Positions 22,201 to 34,900 of a DNA stretch of 64,000 bases are shown piece after piece (the stretch's first letter is position 1; every line of letters begins with the position of its first letter). This DNA comes from Rhabditophanes sp. KR3021 (Eukaryota; Nematoda; Chromadorea; Rhabditida; Alloionematidae), in contig CAUJLY010000002.1 in NCBI GenBank assembly GCA_963281155.1, forward strand, positions 1,178,001-1,242,000, written 5' to 3'. The position numbers and the translations under genes are program-made. The notes under the pieces were generated by a model that was not told where the DNA came from, did not search any database, and worked only from the letters and a program-made list of their open reading frames with translations.

Positions 22201-22536
22201 TACTACCAAGACACGATCAGGGAACATTTTTTTAATTTAATCTATATTTACGTTCCTCAAATTGGATAATTAATTGCTATGTGTGTGGCAAAATTACAAA
22301 TCCATAGACATATGTTGAGGCGGTCAAAGTCCTTGAAATAAGCACATATTTTCGTATACCATCCAAAATAACTTTTTCAAATAAATTCATTTAATCATCT
22401 GTGTTTTAATATTCTTTGTGTTTGATTGAATAATTTGTACTCTTCGTAAATAACTTTCAAATAAACAATTAACCTATTAAAAGATACTTAACTTTAATAT
22501 AACTTTATTAAACATATAGTGTATATTTAAAATAAA
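22201..22536. other. Convergent 3' spacer
   Basis: Separates the CNOT4 stop from the stop of the minus-strand RDEL protein. It contains several aataaa-like signals (for example near 22380 and 22461) fitting two opposed 3' UTRs. Confidence 0.6.
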
Positions 22537-25516
22537 TTACAACTCATCTCTTTTCTTCATTTTCATTTTACCAGCCATTGCTGCCATCGGGCATCCACCC
22601 ATATTGGAAAGATCCAATTTAGCAAAGGAATGAGGATCGGCATCTTCATCGTCTTCATCTATTTCAAGTACTGGGTCAGCCAACAACAAAACATTTTGTC
22701 TCCCAAAAATAATATTAGTCTTCTCTAAATTCAAGTAACGGAGAGGATTAACAATATGAGTAGGAAAAGCTAGTCTTCTTTCGTATTCAGAATCTTTGAG
22801 TTGCAGTATCTTTTCAATATCAAAAGGTTCATCTTTCAAACTCTTCACCAAGAATCTATTCTTCTCAAATACAAAAATGTAAGGTAATCTGAGAATATCA
22901 ACATCAAATTTAGTAATCATCAAATCATGTGGAACGTTCTTATGAATATAATCAATGGATCCAAACAGAGTTTCTTTACCAGTTTCCCATGTAATATATT
23001 TGGACACAACTTCACTGAATTCAACTTTTCTCTTTCCATTCATATTGTCAATCATAATCACAATTTTATTTCTCTTTAAAATGACATCATTTGTGAAACC
23101 ACCAGACAAATCCAAAACATTAGGAATAGATGCAAATCCGATGAATTCAATGATTGGCGTGATCCTAAATTCACCATCATACAACCTCATCTGATGACCT
23201 TCGTCTTCTTTGCCACGTACAATGACGATTGTTGGTGAGGCCTCCGGGTTTTGGTGGAAAACAAAGTGGTACTTTCCTCGTAGTAATTTAGCTACTTTCT
23301 CATAAACTTCGAATTCAGGACAGTTGTTAGAAGGGAAAATTCCAATAGTAATAGCCTGTCTTTTACCCGAAAACCCAACCATATTTCCTAGAAATATAAA
23401 TTAAGACGATGTTACATTCAAGGGCTGTATAGCAACAGTGTCTTCAACACTTTTCGAAATTTTAGTTTAAGCTCTTACATGTTATGTATTTAAAACTGCA
23501 TTTAACCATTTTAATGAAACTTATTATTTTAGTTTGCTTAAAGATCACACTCATTCTTGAGGTTATTTTATCTAAGAATGGAAGGAGAAAAACAATCAAA
23601 ACAAAGTGAGAAATTGCACCTCAAAAATAGTAGTTTAGAAGTTGGGAAGAGCAAGGTTACAAAAGCTGATGAGAGTAACTTGATGCAATTTTCTTCCCGA
23701 TCAATGTCTAGGAGGACGGCAATTCTGAATGTGCAGAGTGTGGGCCTCGTTTTGCTGATGCCAAAGGATGGACTCATCATAAAAGAGAAAGACGATGCAT
23801 TGAATTGGTAGAAAACGCTATTGACTTTAACCGAACCACAACCGCTGTATCTATCAAGAGTAAATTAGATACAATGACAACGGTTAAATGCGATAAAGAA
23901 TGATGTGTAAACTTAGCAACCAATCCCATAAATCTTAGACCCAAGTGGAAGTTTTCTGAAGAAGTTGCTGGTATTTTTTGTGTCGGTGAAAGTTTCGATA
24001 TGGATGGAAGAATGGTCGTATGAAGACATGATTATAAGTTTAAAAGTGAATGGCAATACATTCTCCCTGATAAGGAAGGGGTGTAATCGTTAATACAAAG
24101 AAGAAACTAATTATAGTGAGGAAATTCTACCCTTAGAAGAACATCGATCTTGGTAAACTATCTTTGCCGGCAACTCATAAACTCGGATTCGGGAAGACCT
24201 TTATTCCCTTGTGTGATTCACATGTATCCAGTAACAAATAGGACCGTTGCTGAATTAATTTTAAAAGAATTCGCTATTTGAGAACCTTTAGAGTGTTCGC
24301 TAAAGCGCTAGCCTCAATTTTTGTCCTTTTTAATAAATTACCTTTCATTGCATTCTCAACTGCTTCTTCATCCTCCAGCTCAACAACAATTCCATCTAGC
24401 ATCATCTGAACCCATTCCTCATAATAAATGCCATCTTTCATATTTGGACTGTTCAACGAAACCCTACCATTCTCGTACATAAACAAATAATGCTGATTAA
24501 CTCTTCCAACCCCAAACAACTCGCAAACCTGAGCATCATCAAAACACGAAACATGGCCAATTTTGATTTTTCTTGGATCCCCGATAATAACATTGTATAA
24601 TCTGTGACTAGCATCAATCCAAAGTTTAATTGCATGTAATGAGATAGGATTTGCCTTTGACCAGAACATAACGAAGACGACATCGTTTTGTTCGATTGCG
24701 TTGTTAAGTTGATCAGTTCCGAATTTTTCTAATTTTCCGAAGTCAGTGGGTTCTTCGATTTCTCTGAATTCAAGGATCTTTTCATCTACCAAATCCATTT
24801 CGAAAGGACCTCTGGTAAAGATTTTGGAGACTTTGTTTTTAGTTGCCTTTTCTTGATCTTTCTTTTCTTGTCTTTCACCTTCCTTGCGGTCACGAGACAT
24901 TTCTTCTAATTCTTCTTGGCTGAGTTCTTTGATAAAACCTAGTTCTAATTCAGCTTCTTTGGAAGCAAATGACATAAGTGAGTATAAAGAATGTCTGGAC
25001 AAAGCATCTAGCAAGGCAACTTCAATTTTTAAGTCGTCTCTATTTAAGACACGTGGGATAGTATAAATGGCAGCTCCGTGTGCACTGTCTTCAATAATCA
25101 AAAAATGAAAGCCATCTTTTGTTGGGTATTCTTTGCACTTGACAAAGCCTTCTTGTCCGCAGTCGATCTAAAAATAATAATAAAGAAAAGATATAGTCAC
25201 ATACATTTTCATTGTCAATAGTCACTTTAGCATTCTTCATCAAATGGCTTCTCAACAAGTTTAATCTCTCAATCACACTTTGACTATATTCCTTGTCTAA
25301 TTCTGAGACATCTCTATACAAAAAAGTAGTCTGAATAAAATGTTGTGGTGGGGAAAAACTTGGTGGCTTAGTATCTTCAACATCATTTGGATCTTCCGAT
25401 AATTTGTTTTTTTGACGCATTGGACATTGACACCTAAAAATGTATTACAACACACAAAAATGCATAACTTACTCAACCAAATAAATAAAAAGACCAATTA
25501 ATAATAATGTTTTCAT
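22537..25516 (-). CDS. ER-lumenal PDI-family (thioredoxin-fold) protein with RDEL tail, redox-inactive
   Basis: Four exons (25516-25473, 25433-25205, 25167-24342, 23387-22537) with introns of 39, 37 and 954 bp make exactly 650 codons, 649 residues. Exon 1 encodes a signal peptide (MKTLLLIGLFIYLV). A thioredoxin-like domain near residues 230-340 has VVFVMFWSKANPISLHA, so Ser and Asn stand where the CXXC cysteines would be. A b-type domain follows across the last junction (ENAMKGN joined to MVGFSGKRQAITIGIF), then a b'-like domain. The protein ends KKRDEL, an ER-retrieval signal. An acidic run (EIDEDDEDAD) precedes it. The layout is nearest TXNDC16-like PDI relatives, but I would not assign orthology. 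A chaperone or scaffold role rather than disulfide exchange is inferred. The 954 bp intron contains an antisense gene relic. Confidence 0.8.
23578..24240 (+). pseudogene. Zinc-finger-like gene relic nested in an intron (RERRC family, copy A)
   Basis: It lies wholly within the 954 bp intron of the minus-strand RDEL gene, on the opposite strand. ATG 23578 opens MEGEKQSKQSEKLHLKN. After a one-base frame change near 23710 the frame reads NSECAECGPRFADAKGW then THHKRERRCIELVENAIDFN. That is a C-X2-C-X3-F-X5-W-X2-H-X5-C arrangement (cysteines at 23730-23732, 23739-23741 and 23796-23798). Further coding-like pieces follow (LRPKWKFSEEVAGIFCVGES, YKFKSEWQYILPDKEG, LPATHKLGFGKTFIPLCDSH), broken by two in-frame TGA codons and more frame changes. 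A second copy with identical finger spacing lies at 38144-38770. I do not recognise the family; a decayed transposon-derived or lineage-specific gene is likely. Confidence 0.6.
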
Positions 25517-26117
25517 CCTCTAAATCAACACAAAATTATCTAGAAGACAATTTAATTTTATCGAATATCCGTAAAGTAAAACCAATTGAATGATCATAAA
25601 AAATACACCTTACCTTCAGATGACCTCCAAACTGTATAGTGAATGTATTGTATTTTGTTTGAGATAGAGAAATACCACGTCTCACCATTTGATTTGTTCC
25701 AACATGCCACTTTCACATAACAATTTGTGCATAACAAAGATTGGTCTCAATTGTTTTAATTGGAAAACGAGCTTGTGTAAAATAATTGTGAATAATAAAT
25801 AAAATTTGGCGATTATTTATAATGCAACTTTTTTAAAACAAAAATGGAACTAGTTAAATTAATATTTTGACAAATTAAACTTAATTATTAGTGGATGTCC
25901 ACATTCTTCTTCCTTGCCACTACATATATTATTTTATCAGCAACAACTGAATCATAGTGGTAAAGTTTTTAACAAACTTAGGCCCTTCATCCAAATCGGT
26001 GTATTTGGCTCAAAACTAAACTATTAGAACGCATCTTTACCCAATAAGTGATTTGCTTACCTAAAATCATTGAAGAAGCAAAGAATATTTCATCAGCAAA
26101 GTTTGATTGTACATGGA
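25517..26117. other. Promoter-side spacer of the RDEL gene
   Basis: AT-rich sequence upstream of the minus-strand ER protein gene. No coding segment recognised. Confidence 0.45.
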
Positions 26118-26120
26118 TAA

Positions 26121-26990
26121 ATAAATTGTTCTCAGTTAAAGTCAGAAAGGCTGATAAACTTCATATTTAAAACAGTGGCTAATATTTTTATAGCAATTGC
26201 TTCCCAGTTTGAAGTTTTCGGAAGACCTTTGATCAAAGATATTTATTGGATTAGAGAAGATTCGAACAAATTTATAAATTCACTTCGTTGTAAATACGAT
26301 AAATTTATTTGATAAAGGATATGTAATTAAATAATAAAGAAATGATTGATTATTAATATTTTACTTCCACAATTATTCTAGTTCTTCATTTTGACTTCAT
26401 ATTTGATATTAATTCAAATTCGTTATGCACTTTCTGCGCATTAAAAGTTTTGTGGGACTCCAGAAAAAACTTTAAGTGATATGGGAAAGTCAGCTATAGG
26501 AGTTATTGGTGATGGATTGTACACAATGCTCTCACTAAGGATTTCGATAACAATTTTATATTACTGGAAGAACTTATTAGAATTTAATTAAAGACGATGA
26601 TCTCAATATTAAAGAAGAAGATTTGATTGATCTTCTGGTCTGTTATAGCAACAATTATAATTCAGCTACACCGGACATCATCAATGAAGCAAAGGTAATT
26701 CGCTTAAAGGATTATTGGAATTTGTTCGTTTCCAACACATTAATAGCGAGTATGTTGATGCAAAACTCGCGACTGTACCATTCTTAAACTCCTAGATTCT
26801 CACGAATTCAAACAAATAGCAGTTATTAAGAATCAATTAGCTGATGATAAACTTCCAATCAAAATGAAAGGCCCTAAGAGATGAGATTATTCAAAATATT
26901 GTGTTCTTTATTCATCTAAGCTTAAGGTTAAAATTGAACCTTTGCTTGTCCACAATATCGTATGCACCACGACAGGTTTTTGAAAATTCA
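26121..26990 (+). pseudogene. Decayed BTB-BACK-like gene
   Basis: Coding-like pieces run on the plus strand in changing frames. A first open segment of 64 codons (26121-26312) includes ASQFEVFGRPLIKDIYW. From 26536 the pieces FDNNFILLEELIRI, DDDLNIKEEDLIDLLVCYSN, then GLLEFVRFQHINSEYVDAKL and DSHEFKQIAVIKNQLADDK follow the order and pattern of a BACK domain: a leucine-rich helix, D.L.....EEDLI, then the LL.FVR......EY signature of BTB-BACK(-kelch) adaptors. Stops and at least three frameshifts break it. No BTB or kelch part is clearly readable. The BACK call rests on motif pattern only. The first segment may belong to another relic. Confidence 0.42.
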
Positions 26991-27561
26991 ATTATGGTAT
27001 CAGCATCAGTAAGGCATTTTTCAAAAAAGTGTAAATATTAAGAAAAATAAGTTGGTGATAACTACTAAATAAGTTTACAATATCGTTTAAGTGGGATAAA
27101 TATCGATAATAAGTTTAGGAGACTAATTAGACAACAAGTACATTTAAATAACACTTTGCCTTAAAATGTAGCACCCACTTATTTAGTTTGGGAGAGACGT
27201 TTGATTTTAAAGTAACTTATCCTATATAAACTACAATAACACTAAACAGCCAACGAACATTTAAGCAAATATTAATAAAGCATAATTAAGAGAATGTTTT
27301 AAATAATTTGACCACAGGTCGATCTTAAGATTTTATTTACATACAAGAAACAAATGTATGTGTATAATTAATGATATATAAATTAACTATAAGATTACTG
27401 TCTTATATTAGCTTATCGAAATATATAATATAATTTTTATTTAGCTTAATAAATAAGTCCTTTTGACTTTAAAAATATGTGATGCTTTAATATCGGCATT
27501 AATTTGAATATTTAAGTAGGTTAGACTATACAATCATTTATTTCCAAAAATCCATTTAGTC

Positions 27562-28288
27562 TTACAGGTCCACTAAACTTGATGAAATTTCTTTTCCAAT
27601 TTTGTCAAGCTTAACTTTAGGATCTAGGAAATGATTTAGATTACAGTCGACCTTACTGGTCGATAATTCAAACATATTTGAGTCTAATCGCATGACAGCT
27701 TGGCCCAATTTCTTATGAAATTTATTTGTAATTGAAGATTCATCATTTTGAACATGATATTTTAAATTAAACAATTAAAATTTTTTGAACTTTTTCTGTA
27801 GTTTAACTTGATTATTTCCTCAATTGTGAAGTATTTGCAGATTTGCTTCCCAATCTAAACATCTTAAATTATACTTTTCGATTGTCTTTAACTTTAAATC
27901 AAAAATGAAGTCAAGTAACAAATCCTTAAAATTTTTCAACTTTGTAACAATTTAAATTAAGAATTCCTTACATTCATTTTCAAGACTATGCCCGTATTGA
28001 ACTGATATCTCAATAAAACGTATTTTATCAACAAAGCTATCTGATAATTGGTTAATGATGTATATATGTTCATCTTTTAATGTAAATGGAATGTCAAAAA
28101 TGGTGTCTTTTGAGTGAATTCCATTGTATGTGACTGAAATGGAATAATCTTCCTTATTCAAGTAATTTGAGATCCAAGTTATGGGAATTTCATCAATTTC
28201 ATTCAATTTTTCTTTAATATTTAGAAGTAATTGTGAGAAAGTTTTGAATACAGATAATATGTATAATTTATAGCTAAGGCGTCGTCCA
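27562..28288 (-). pseudogene. Unrecognised gene relic broken by in-frame stops
   Basis: One reading frame runs from about 28250 to 27562 and is interrupted only by three stops (TAA at 27954-27952, then a TGA and a TAA before 27775), with no frame loss across about 690 bases. Coding-like text continues past each stop, for example PITWISNYLNKEDYSISV, NFKDLLLDFIFDLKLKTIEK, LRCLDWEANLQIL and HKKLGQAVMRLDSNMFEL. An ATG at 28288 (MDDALAINYTYYLYS) connects after a single frame change. I do not recognise the family. The pattern suggests recent decay dominated by substitutions. Stop-codon readthrough is a less likely alternative. Confidence 0.45.
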
Positions 28289-28967
28289 TGTAGGTAGCAT
28301 TAGTAGAGTGAGACATAATTAAATGCCGTGAAATATAAAAGGAGTGATAAACTGGTATATAGTATTCAATCGAAAGAGAAAATAGATGGCTTTATTTATT
28401 CAAAATGGGAATACTTGTGAGAAGAAGGCTTTGGAGGCATTTCGGCGAGAGTATTGATCGAGATGCCCAAAAAGAGACATTTGAAAGCATTATTTAAATA
28501 ATCCACTGAGATATTAAACGTAAGCAGTTTTAAATTAATAGTGAATTATAAAATACTATATGAGATGCAATACTTTATTATTAGGAGTATTATATGACAG
28601 GCAGCCTTTATCTTACCTTTGATTAGATTACTTGCATAACTAAGTTAGCCTCCAAGCTTGACAAAGTTTGTTTGTTTAGTTTATGCTTTGGATCATTCAT
28701 AACACACAGCCCATACATTTTAAAACACGAAAATTATATATTTTATTGAAAAACAATACAAATGAAATATTATAGATAAGAGAAAATGATTTTAAAGTGA
28801 TATTTGAAATTAAAAAAGAGAAAGAAATACTAAAACACCATAAGGAATACAAAGAATTACCATTTACCAACTTGATAAAAACAATCCCTTACAGGATTAG
28901 GTAAGGTAATTACTACTATAATTAATAAGGCATATAACTCAACAGGCTTTTGAACGATACTTGATTC
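28289..28967. other. Spacer and RIMBP 3' UTR
   Basis: AT-rich sequence between a gene relic and the stop codon of the RIM-binding protein. No coding sequence recognised. Confidence 0.5.
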
Positions 28968-31900
28968 TTATTTTTTCTTTGAACTAGTTTCTACTTTTTT
29001 GGCTCCTTGACTGATTTTGCGGGAAGAGGCTCCTCCGTTGGAAGTGCCATTTTTTATCGATTCAGACCCTTTTTTGGAAGGGACTTTGGAAGAGGTGGGG
29101 GGGCCTTTGGAAGATGAACGCACTGCCGAAGCTGATCCATTCATGGTAGTGGGTTTGGTTGTAACTTGAGTTTGGCTAGTTTGTCTGGCAGGAGCAGCCT
29201 TTCTAGCTGCACTGGCGGCATTAGCAATACCAGCTATTCCGATCGGTGGAGCTGTAGATCCATTCGAAATAGTTCTTTCCATCGTTGGCATTTGAGTGCT
29301 TTCACTAAAAGCAACACCCTTAACTCTAGGTTGCTGACCTTGATCTATCATCTGCTGTTGCTGTTCTTGGGCCTTTTGTTGGCCCATGTTAGGTGGGGCC
29401 AAGGCATTACCCATTGTTTCAGACAAGAAATTAGATGGAACCAATCCTCTAACATTATTCAACTCTCCATAATAGAAGCCATCTTCGTCAACATCACCCA
29501 TTACTGTTATGATGTCACCTTGCTTGAAGCTAAGTTCTACTTGAATGGCGTCTGAATTTGGGGACAAATGTCTAGTATCATAATCGAACTTCGCATACAT
29601 TCTTTTCACCTTGTCGAACTTAGATCCGAACTTCGCTCCATACCGACCATCCTCTGAATAAGGCATTTGTTGCTGGTCCATCGAATGTTTCGACCCACGA
29701 TCATCATATCTCCCTCTCCCGATTATTTGTTGCTGTGGTGGAGGGGCATTCTTGGGGCCAAATGAATCTTCATAACTATCTAACTCACGGTCATATTCAT
29801 ATTTATCGTACGAAGCAGACCCCCTACCCCTTCTCCCACTATAATCAGGCCTCGATTGCCTGACATCCATACTCCGATCATAAACAGCCCCATCTCGCCT
29901 AAACTCACTCGAATAATCTCTGCCTCCCTGTCCGAAATGAGGTGGCGGCTGTTGAGGCCTTTGACTCGTCCCAGTTCCATATCTATATCCTGCTTGATAA
30001 GGAACTTCCTCCGTCGGCGGGACTCTTCCATCATAATATCTCCTCCCATAAACCTCCTCATTCAAACTTCTTTTCTGAAGTGGCGCACCTGCCCTTTCCA
30101 AACTCGATCCATAATAATCCTCGTTACCAATATGCGACCTCGAAATAGGAGGCAAACTAGCTCCCGCCCTTCGCCTATCACCTGCGTGATCATACGACCT
30201 TCAAAAAATGTTAGATAAATATTGTACGTTAAGGTGGACATTTTAAGCAACTACATATCAATCGTTTCTTTGTAAAGAACATTTTTATAATATTTACCTC
30301 GACTTGATACTACCCCATCTCATTCTCCTAACCGAAGGATCCGGCAAAACAGCCTGTTGCACTCCACGTCCATCCGAAAAAATATCACTTTTCGCTATCT
30401 CAATTACCATATTCCCTGGCACCAATCCACATCTCCTGTTGATCTGGCCATGGTAAAAGCCATCACCATCCGCTTCACCGTACACCTTTATGAGTTGATG
30501 TTTCTTGAAAGATAATTCCTCATTGACTGCATTGGGGTTTGGTGACATATGATGGTTGAAATCGTACAGCGCTACAAACCAACGACAATTCCTTTCAGTA
30601 GGAAAGGCTGTTCCGGGAAAAATATCTTCTTCTTCAATTGGATTTCCTGCCATGACTGTGGGTCTTAGGTCAGGCTCAGAACGAGTCGTGCCTCCTAATT
30701 GTTCTTCACTTCGGACACGAGCTAATTGCGAGTTTTGGGGGCCCCTTATTCCTCCTGCCACTACTTTTCTATCTATTGTTCCGTAGCCATAGTTGGAAGT
30801 ATAAGGAATACCAACCCCATCATTCCTCGCGTAATAGTCAACCTTGGACCTGGTATCAGGGTAATAAAATTTAGAACCCACATTCCTGATTTGCTGGGAT
30901 TGATGTTTGAGCAAATAGTTATTTTCCATCTCCAAGACGGAAGGCTTTTCATCTGGACCAGCCACTTCCTTGTACAAGCCATCAGGATGAAATGTATAAT
31001 ATTGGGTTGACGAGGAAGGATACTATTGAAAAAATGAATAATTGAACAAAAAATAAAAGCTTACCTCCGTCTGCAAATGACTCCCCCCACTCAAAGCACC
31101 TCCTTTAGTCAACGTGTTGGCAAAATAATTTAATGGAGCCGTATTTTGATGTTTAAGGACACGTTGTCTAGCTGATGGGGGTGGCCCATTAGTGGTAGTT
31201 TGATAGTAACTTTGCGGTAAAATGGGCTGTTGGATGCCAGGAGTCATTGTTGTTAGGAGACCTGAAGATTGACTGCGACCTGCCGCACCCAGGTTATGGG
31301 AATGATTATGGATGAGGGAAGGATATTGTTGTTGGTTGAGGGTAGTCATGTCTTGTGAGTAAAGTGGTGGAGCCGTACCCGGATAGGAGGTGTATAATTG
31401 GTGGGATGGTTGGTGAATGTTTGCTGGTGTGGTAGGTTCAGTAAACCTTAGTAAAGTTCCTGTTCCCGGGGCCTGGTGCTGGATTAAACTAGTTGGAAGT
31501 GAAGTTGTACTTAACAAGGCTGCCTGATTGGCAAGGTTCTGGTAGGTAGAAGTATCTATAATTGGATGAGTGCCACCTGTATAATTGTATTGTGAGGGCT
31601 CGAGGTAAGGAACCGATCCACCTAAGTTTAGAGTTGATGCTAGGAGCTGTTGGTGTTGTGACTGGGTCAGGTTACCGATGTTTCTGGGTACTCGTATGAT
31701 GTTGGAATCTGCAGACACGGCTCCTTCTTTGGTTCGGGTCCGGACTGTTATGTGGATAGGTATTCCGTCTTGAAATTCACCAATGTTTAGGAGAATGTGA
31801 TCAGCTGAAAAGGGCATCATAACAAAGTAAACACAAATATATTTTCATAATTTTAATAAGTTCTAATATATTTAATAAATTGGAGGGGGCACGTGCTTAT

Positions 31901-34900
31901 ATAATTGGCCCAAATTGTTGCCTCTTTTTGTATTAAACTACATTAAACGCTATCAAAGGACATTAAACTTTTGTGGTTCGTTAAATAGTTAATGAGGCAC
32001 ACGTAATAATAACCAAAAAGAAGTTGGTATTCACCAAAAATTAAGAAGACACTAAGTTGGTGGAGAATATTTTAAATTTAGTGGTAGCGTGCCACACATA
32101 TCTTTAGCCAATCCAATTCTTTCTTTTTCCCTAACAACAAATATCTTATAGGCCGCAATCTTTAGAGGACTAAGTTGTGGCTAAGCCTAATATTTGTCTT
32201 TAATATGTAATGCTTAATCAAAAAATGGTTCCATTTAACGGTACCACCATACAATATACTATTTACATGTATAGTGTGTATCTTAGATTTAAGGCTTTTT
32301 CTTCATCACACCAAATATGTAAGGATTTACTAAGAACAAGGAAGAGGAGACGATGATAAACATAATGCATAATACATTCCCATTTGTATGTATAATCTTA
32401 TTGAACCAAATGAAACGAAGCAGGTACTTAGTGCATGATAATAATCTACCAAAAATAACTACTACCCTTCCATATAGTTCCCCAACACTTATAAAATTTG
32501 ATGAATAAGTGTATAAATTTGAAACATTTTGTTAAATATAACCTTACCATTAGGAGTAATAACTTCAGCAATATTTTTTCCATCCGCATAAACTAAGTAA
32601 GAATGAACGGCTGCTCTTGAGGGTGGTTTAGGTTGATTGGTGACTGGAGTCCAGGAAAGTAGAATATATCCTGGTTGTGGGCCTAATTCTAATGCTACCT
32701 TTGAAGGTGGGTCTGGCAATCCGACTAAAGAATGAGTGCGATTATTATGAATATTTATTATTAAATATACACGTAGATGTATTTTTTAAAAGTAGAAAGT
32801 GGTGGGATAATTTGAAAGAGCACTTGAAAGGGTGATGTATATTGGTGGTGAATATGATATATGAAATAAAATAATATGGAGAAAATTAAAGTTGGTAAGT
32901 GCGTTGCCTCTATCTACCAATTTCTCTTTTTTACCCTCAATTGCCCTTTAGACAAAAGGTTTCCTTGTATGTATTTGGTTGAAGGGGAAAGCAATAAAAA
33001 GGATATCATAAAACAATTTGTTAAGCTCCTTTTTTGGGAACGTCAATTGAATGGGGCAAAAAATTATTAGAATGAATAATAGTAGTGGCTGTGGCTGTAT
33101 GTCTTTTTTGTTCTAAATTAATAATAGGGATATGTATATTATTTGGTCCCAAATAATTGAAAACAATAAAAAGTGGTATAACAAATTACCATAACTTGTA
33201 GCATATCAAAAAGAGGCAGGAAATTCAAATTCAAATGAACAATATAATACACTTTTGTAGCTTTTATTGTCTTCTACAAAAAAGTTGTTTAAATATCATC
33301 AAGAGACAATGGGTACCAAGAGTCCCTCAATAGGACAACGACAAAAGGTTGGAATGAAGTGGATGTTTTGAAATAATAGATTCTTACCTTTACAAGAAAG
33401 GGGTCGAATGCGTATGTTAACTAAATTAAATCCTTACCCCAAATAAAACAACAAAATGGCTGAAATAATAATCAGTAGACTACAACTACTTATTTTTTAT
33501 ATCTACCACACACCAACAACTTTCTTCATATACATAGTATATATCCTTGTGAGTAAAGTAATGTGTATATGCAGAGCCTTATATTCTTGCATAATAAAGG
33601 TTTTGGTGGTGTGGAAGGCGCAGCTACATGCCAGGAGAGTAAAGATATGGATAAAAAAAGAATAGATGGTATAATTTAATTGGGTGGAGGCTAAATTTAG
33701 ATGATATTAGGAGATGCTAACTAGATATATTGGGAGGATAAGCTTAGGAGAATGACTTTTTGGTTTGGGTAAACTTACTTTTTGGCAAAGTCTTGAAATC
33801 AAGACACCGCTCAACAGGTCTTTGCTCCAGCACAGCTTTTGGGTGTTTTGTTCTTACAGAAACACGATAAATAGTTGCTGGTAAGAGGCCGTGAAGCTGT
33901 ACCTGAAATTAAGAAAAATAATAAATTAATTCCAATATAAAAAAAGGCCTTTCTCGTCAACACACATATATCAATTACTATTCTTTGGAATCTTCTCCTC
34001 AAACTTAATATTATTTGGGTGTATATAGTAATATTTTAATGCATTTCTCATTTTGGGACCATACAAATGTTCACTCCACCCAATACATATATACTTTTTT
34101 TGTTAAAGGCAACAACGTATACACTCTCACTCACTTAAACTCCTAAACTTCTAAACTATTTACTTCTTGACACTTATCCCCCCTTCTCCATAGATATTTG
34201 CCCCTTTTGATAGTCATATATGAATATATTTGTGTGTATTTTTTGATGTGGTTTTAGAATGGCAAAAACGTCAAAAATTATAGAATATATATTCCATAGG
34301 ACATAAGGATATAAGACAGAAAAAAGTGTCGACCCAAAAAAATACATCATTTCAATATAAACTTATTCCTTCCCAAATTTATATTAAAACATCACAAAAG
34401 TACAAAACCTTACAATTTTTAATCACTTATAGTACAAATAAACTTAAGAAGAAGGCAATTGAAAGGAGGTAAAAAATGTTGTGGTCCAATAGATCCTTTT
34501 TGACTGCTTCTTTTATGGTAATAAGTATTGCCTACTCTTGTGACCAAACTTCTTTATCATGTTGATTGGCTTCGTTTTAGTAAAGTTAGTAAGACCAGTG
34601 TGTGTGTCTTTTTTGTGGTGGTGCCATTATTTATAATTATTGAGGACCAAAGAATGGAGGGAAGCTTAATAAAAAGGACAAATTAACCTTAGGAAGGGAA
34701 ACCAAGTATTGGAATTTAATTTAAAAATTGATTGTCTCACAACTTAAGGGACGCTACTTTTTGGGCATTGTTTTGGCTTTTATGGACCTCATCATATTGG
34801 ATGTTGCATACAAGCACATTTGAGTGTTATAAAAAAGAAATTTAACTTTTGTATTCGAACAAATTTAGCTGTTCTATACAATCAAATTTAAATGTTGTAT

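Noticed and set aside
24274..24341. Stop codon after ANTLKVLK taken as the end of a separate thioredoxin gene
   Set aside because: A donor at 24341-24340 joins ENAMKG in phase to the NMVGFSG exon, restoring the expected b-domain order and giving an exact codon count; the stop is intronic unless an alternative short isoform exists.
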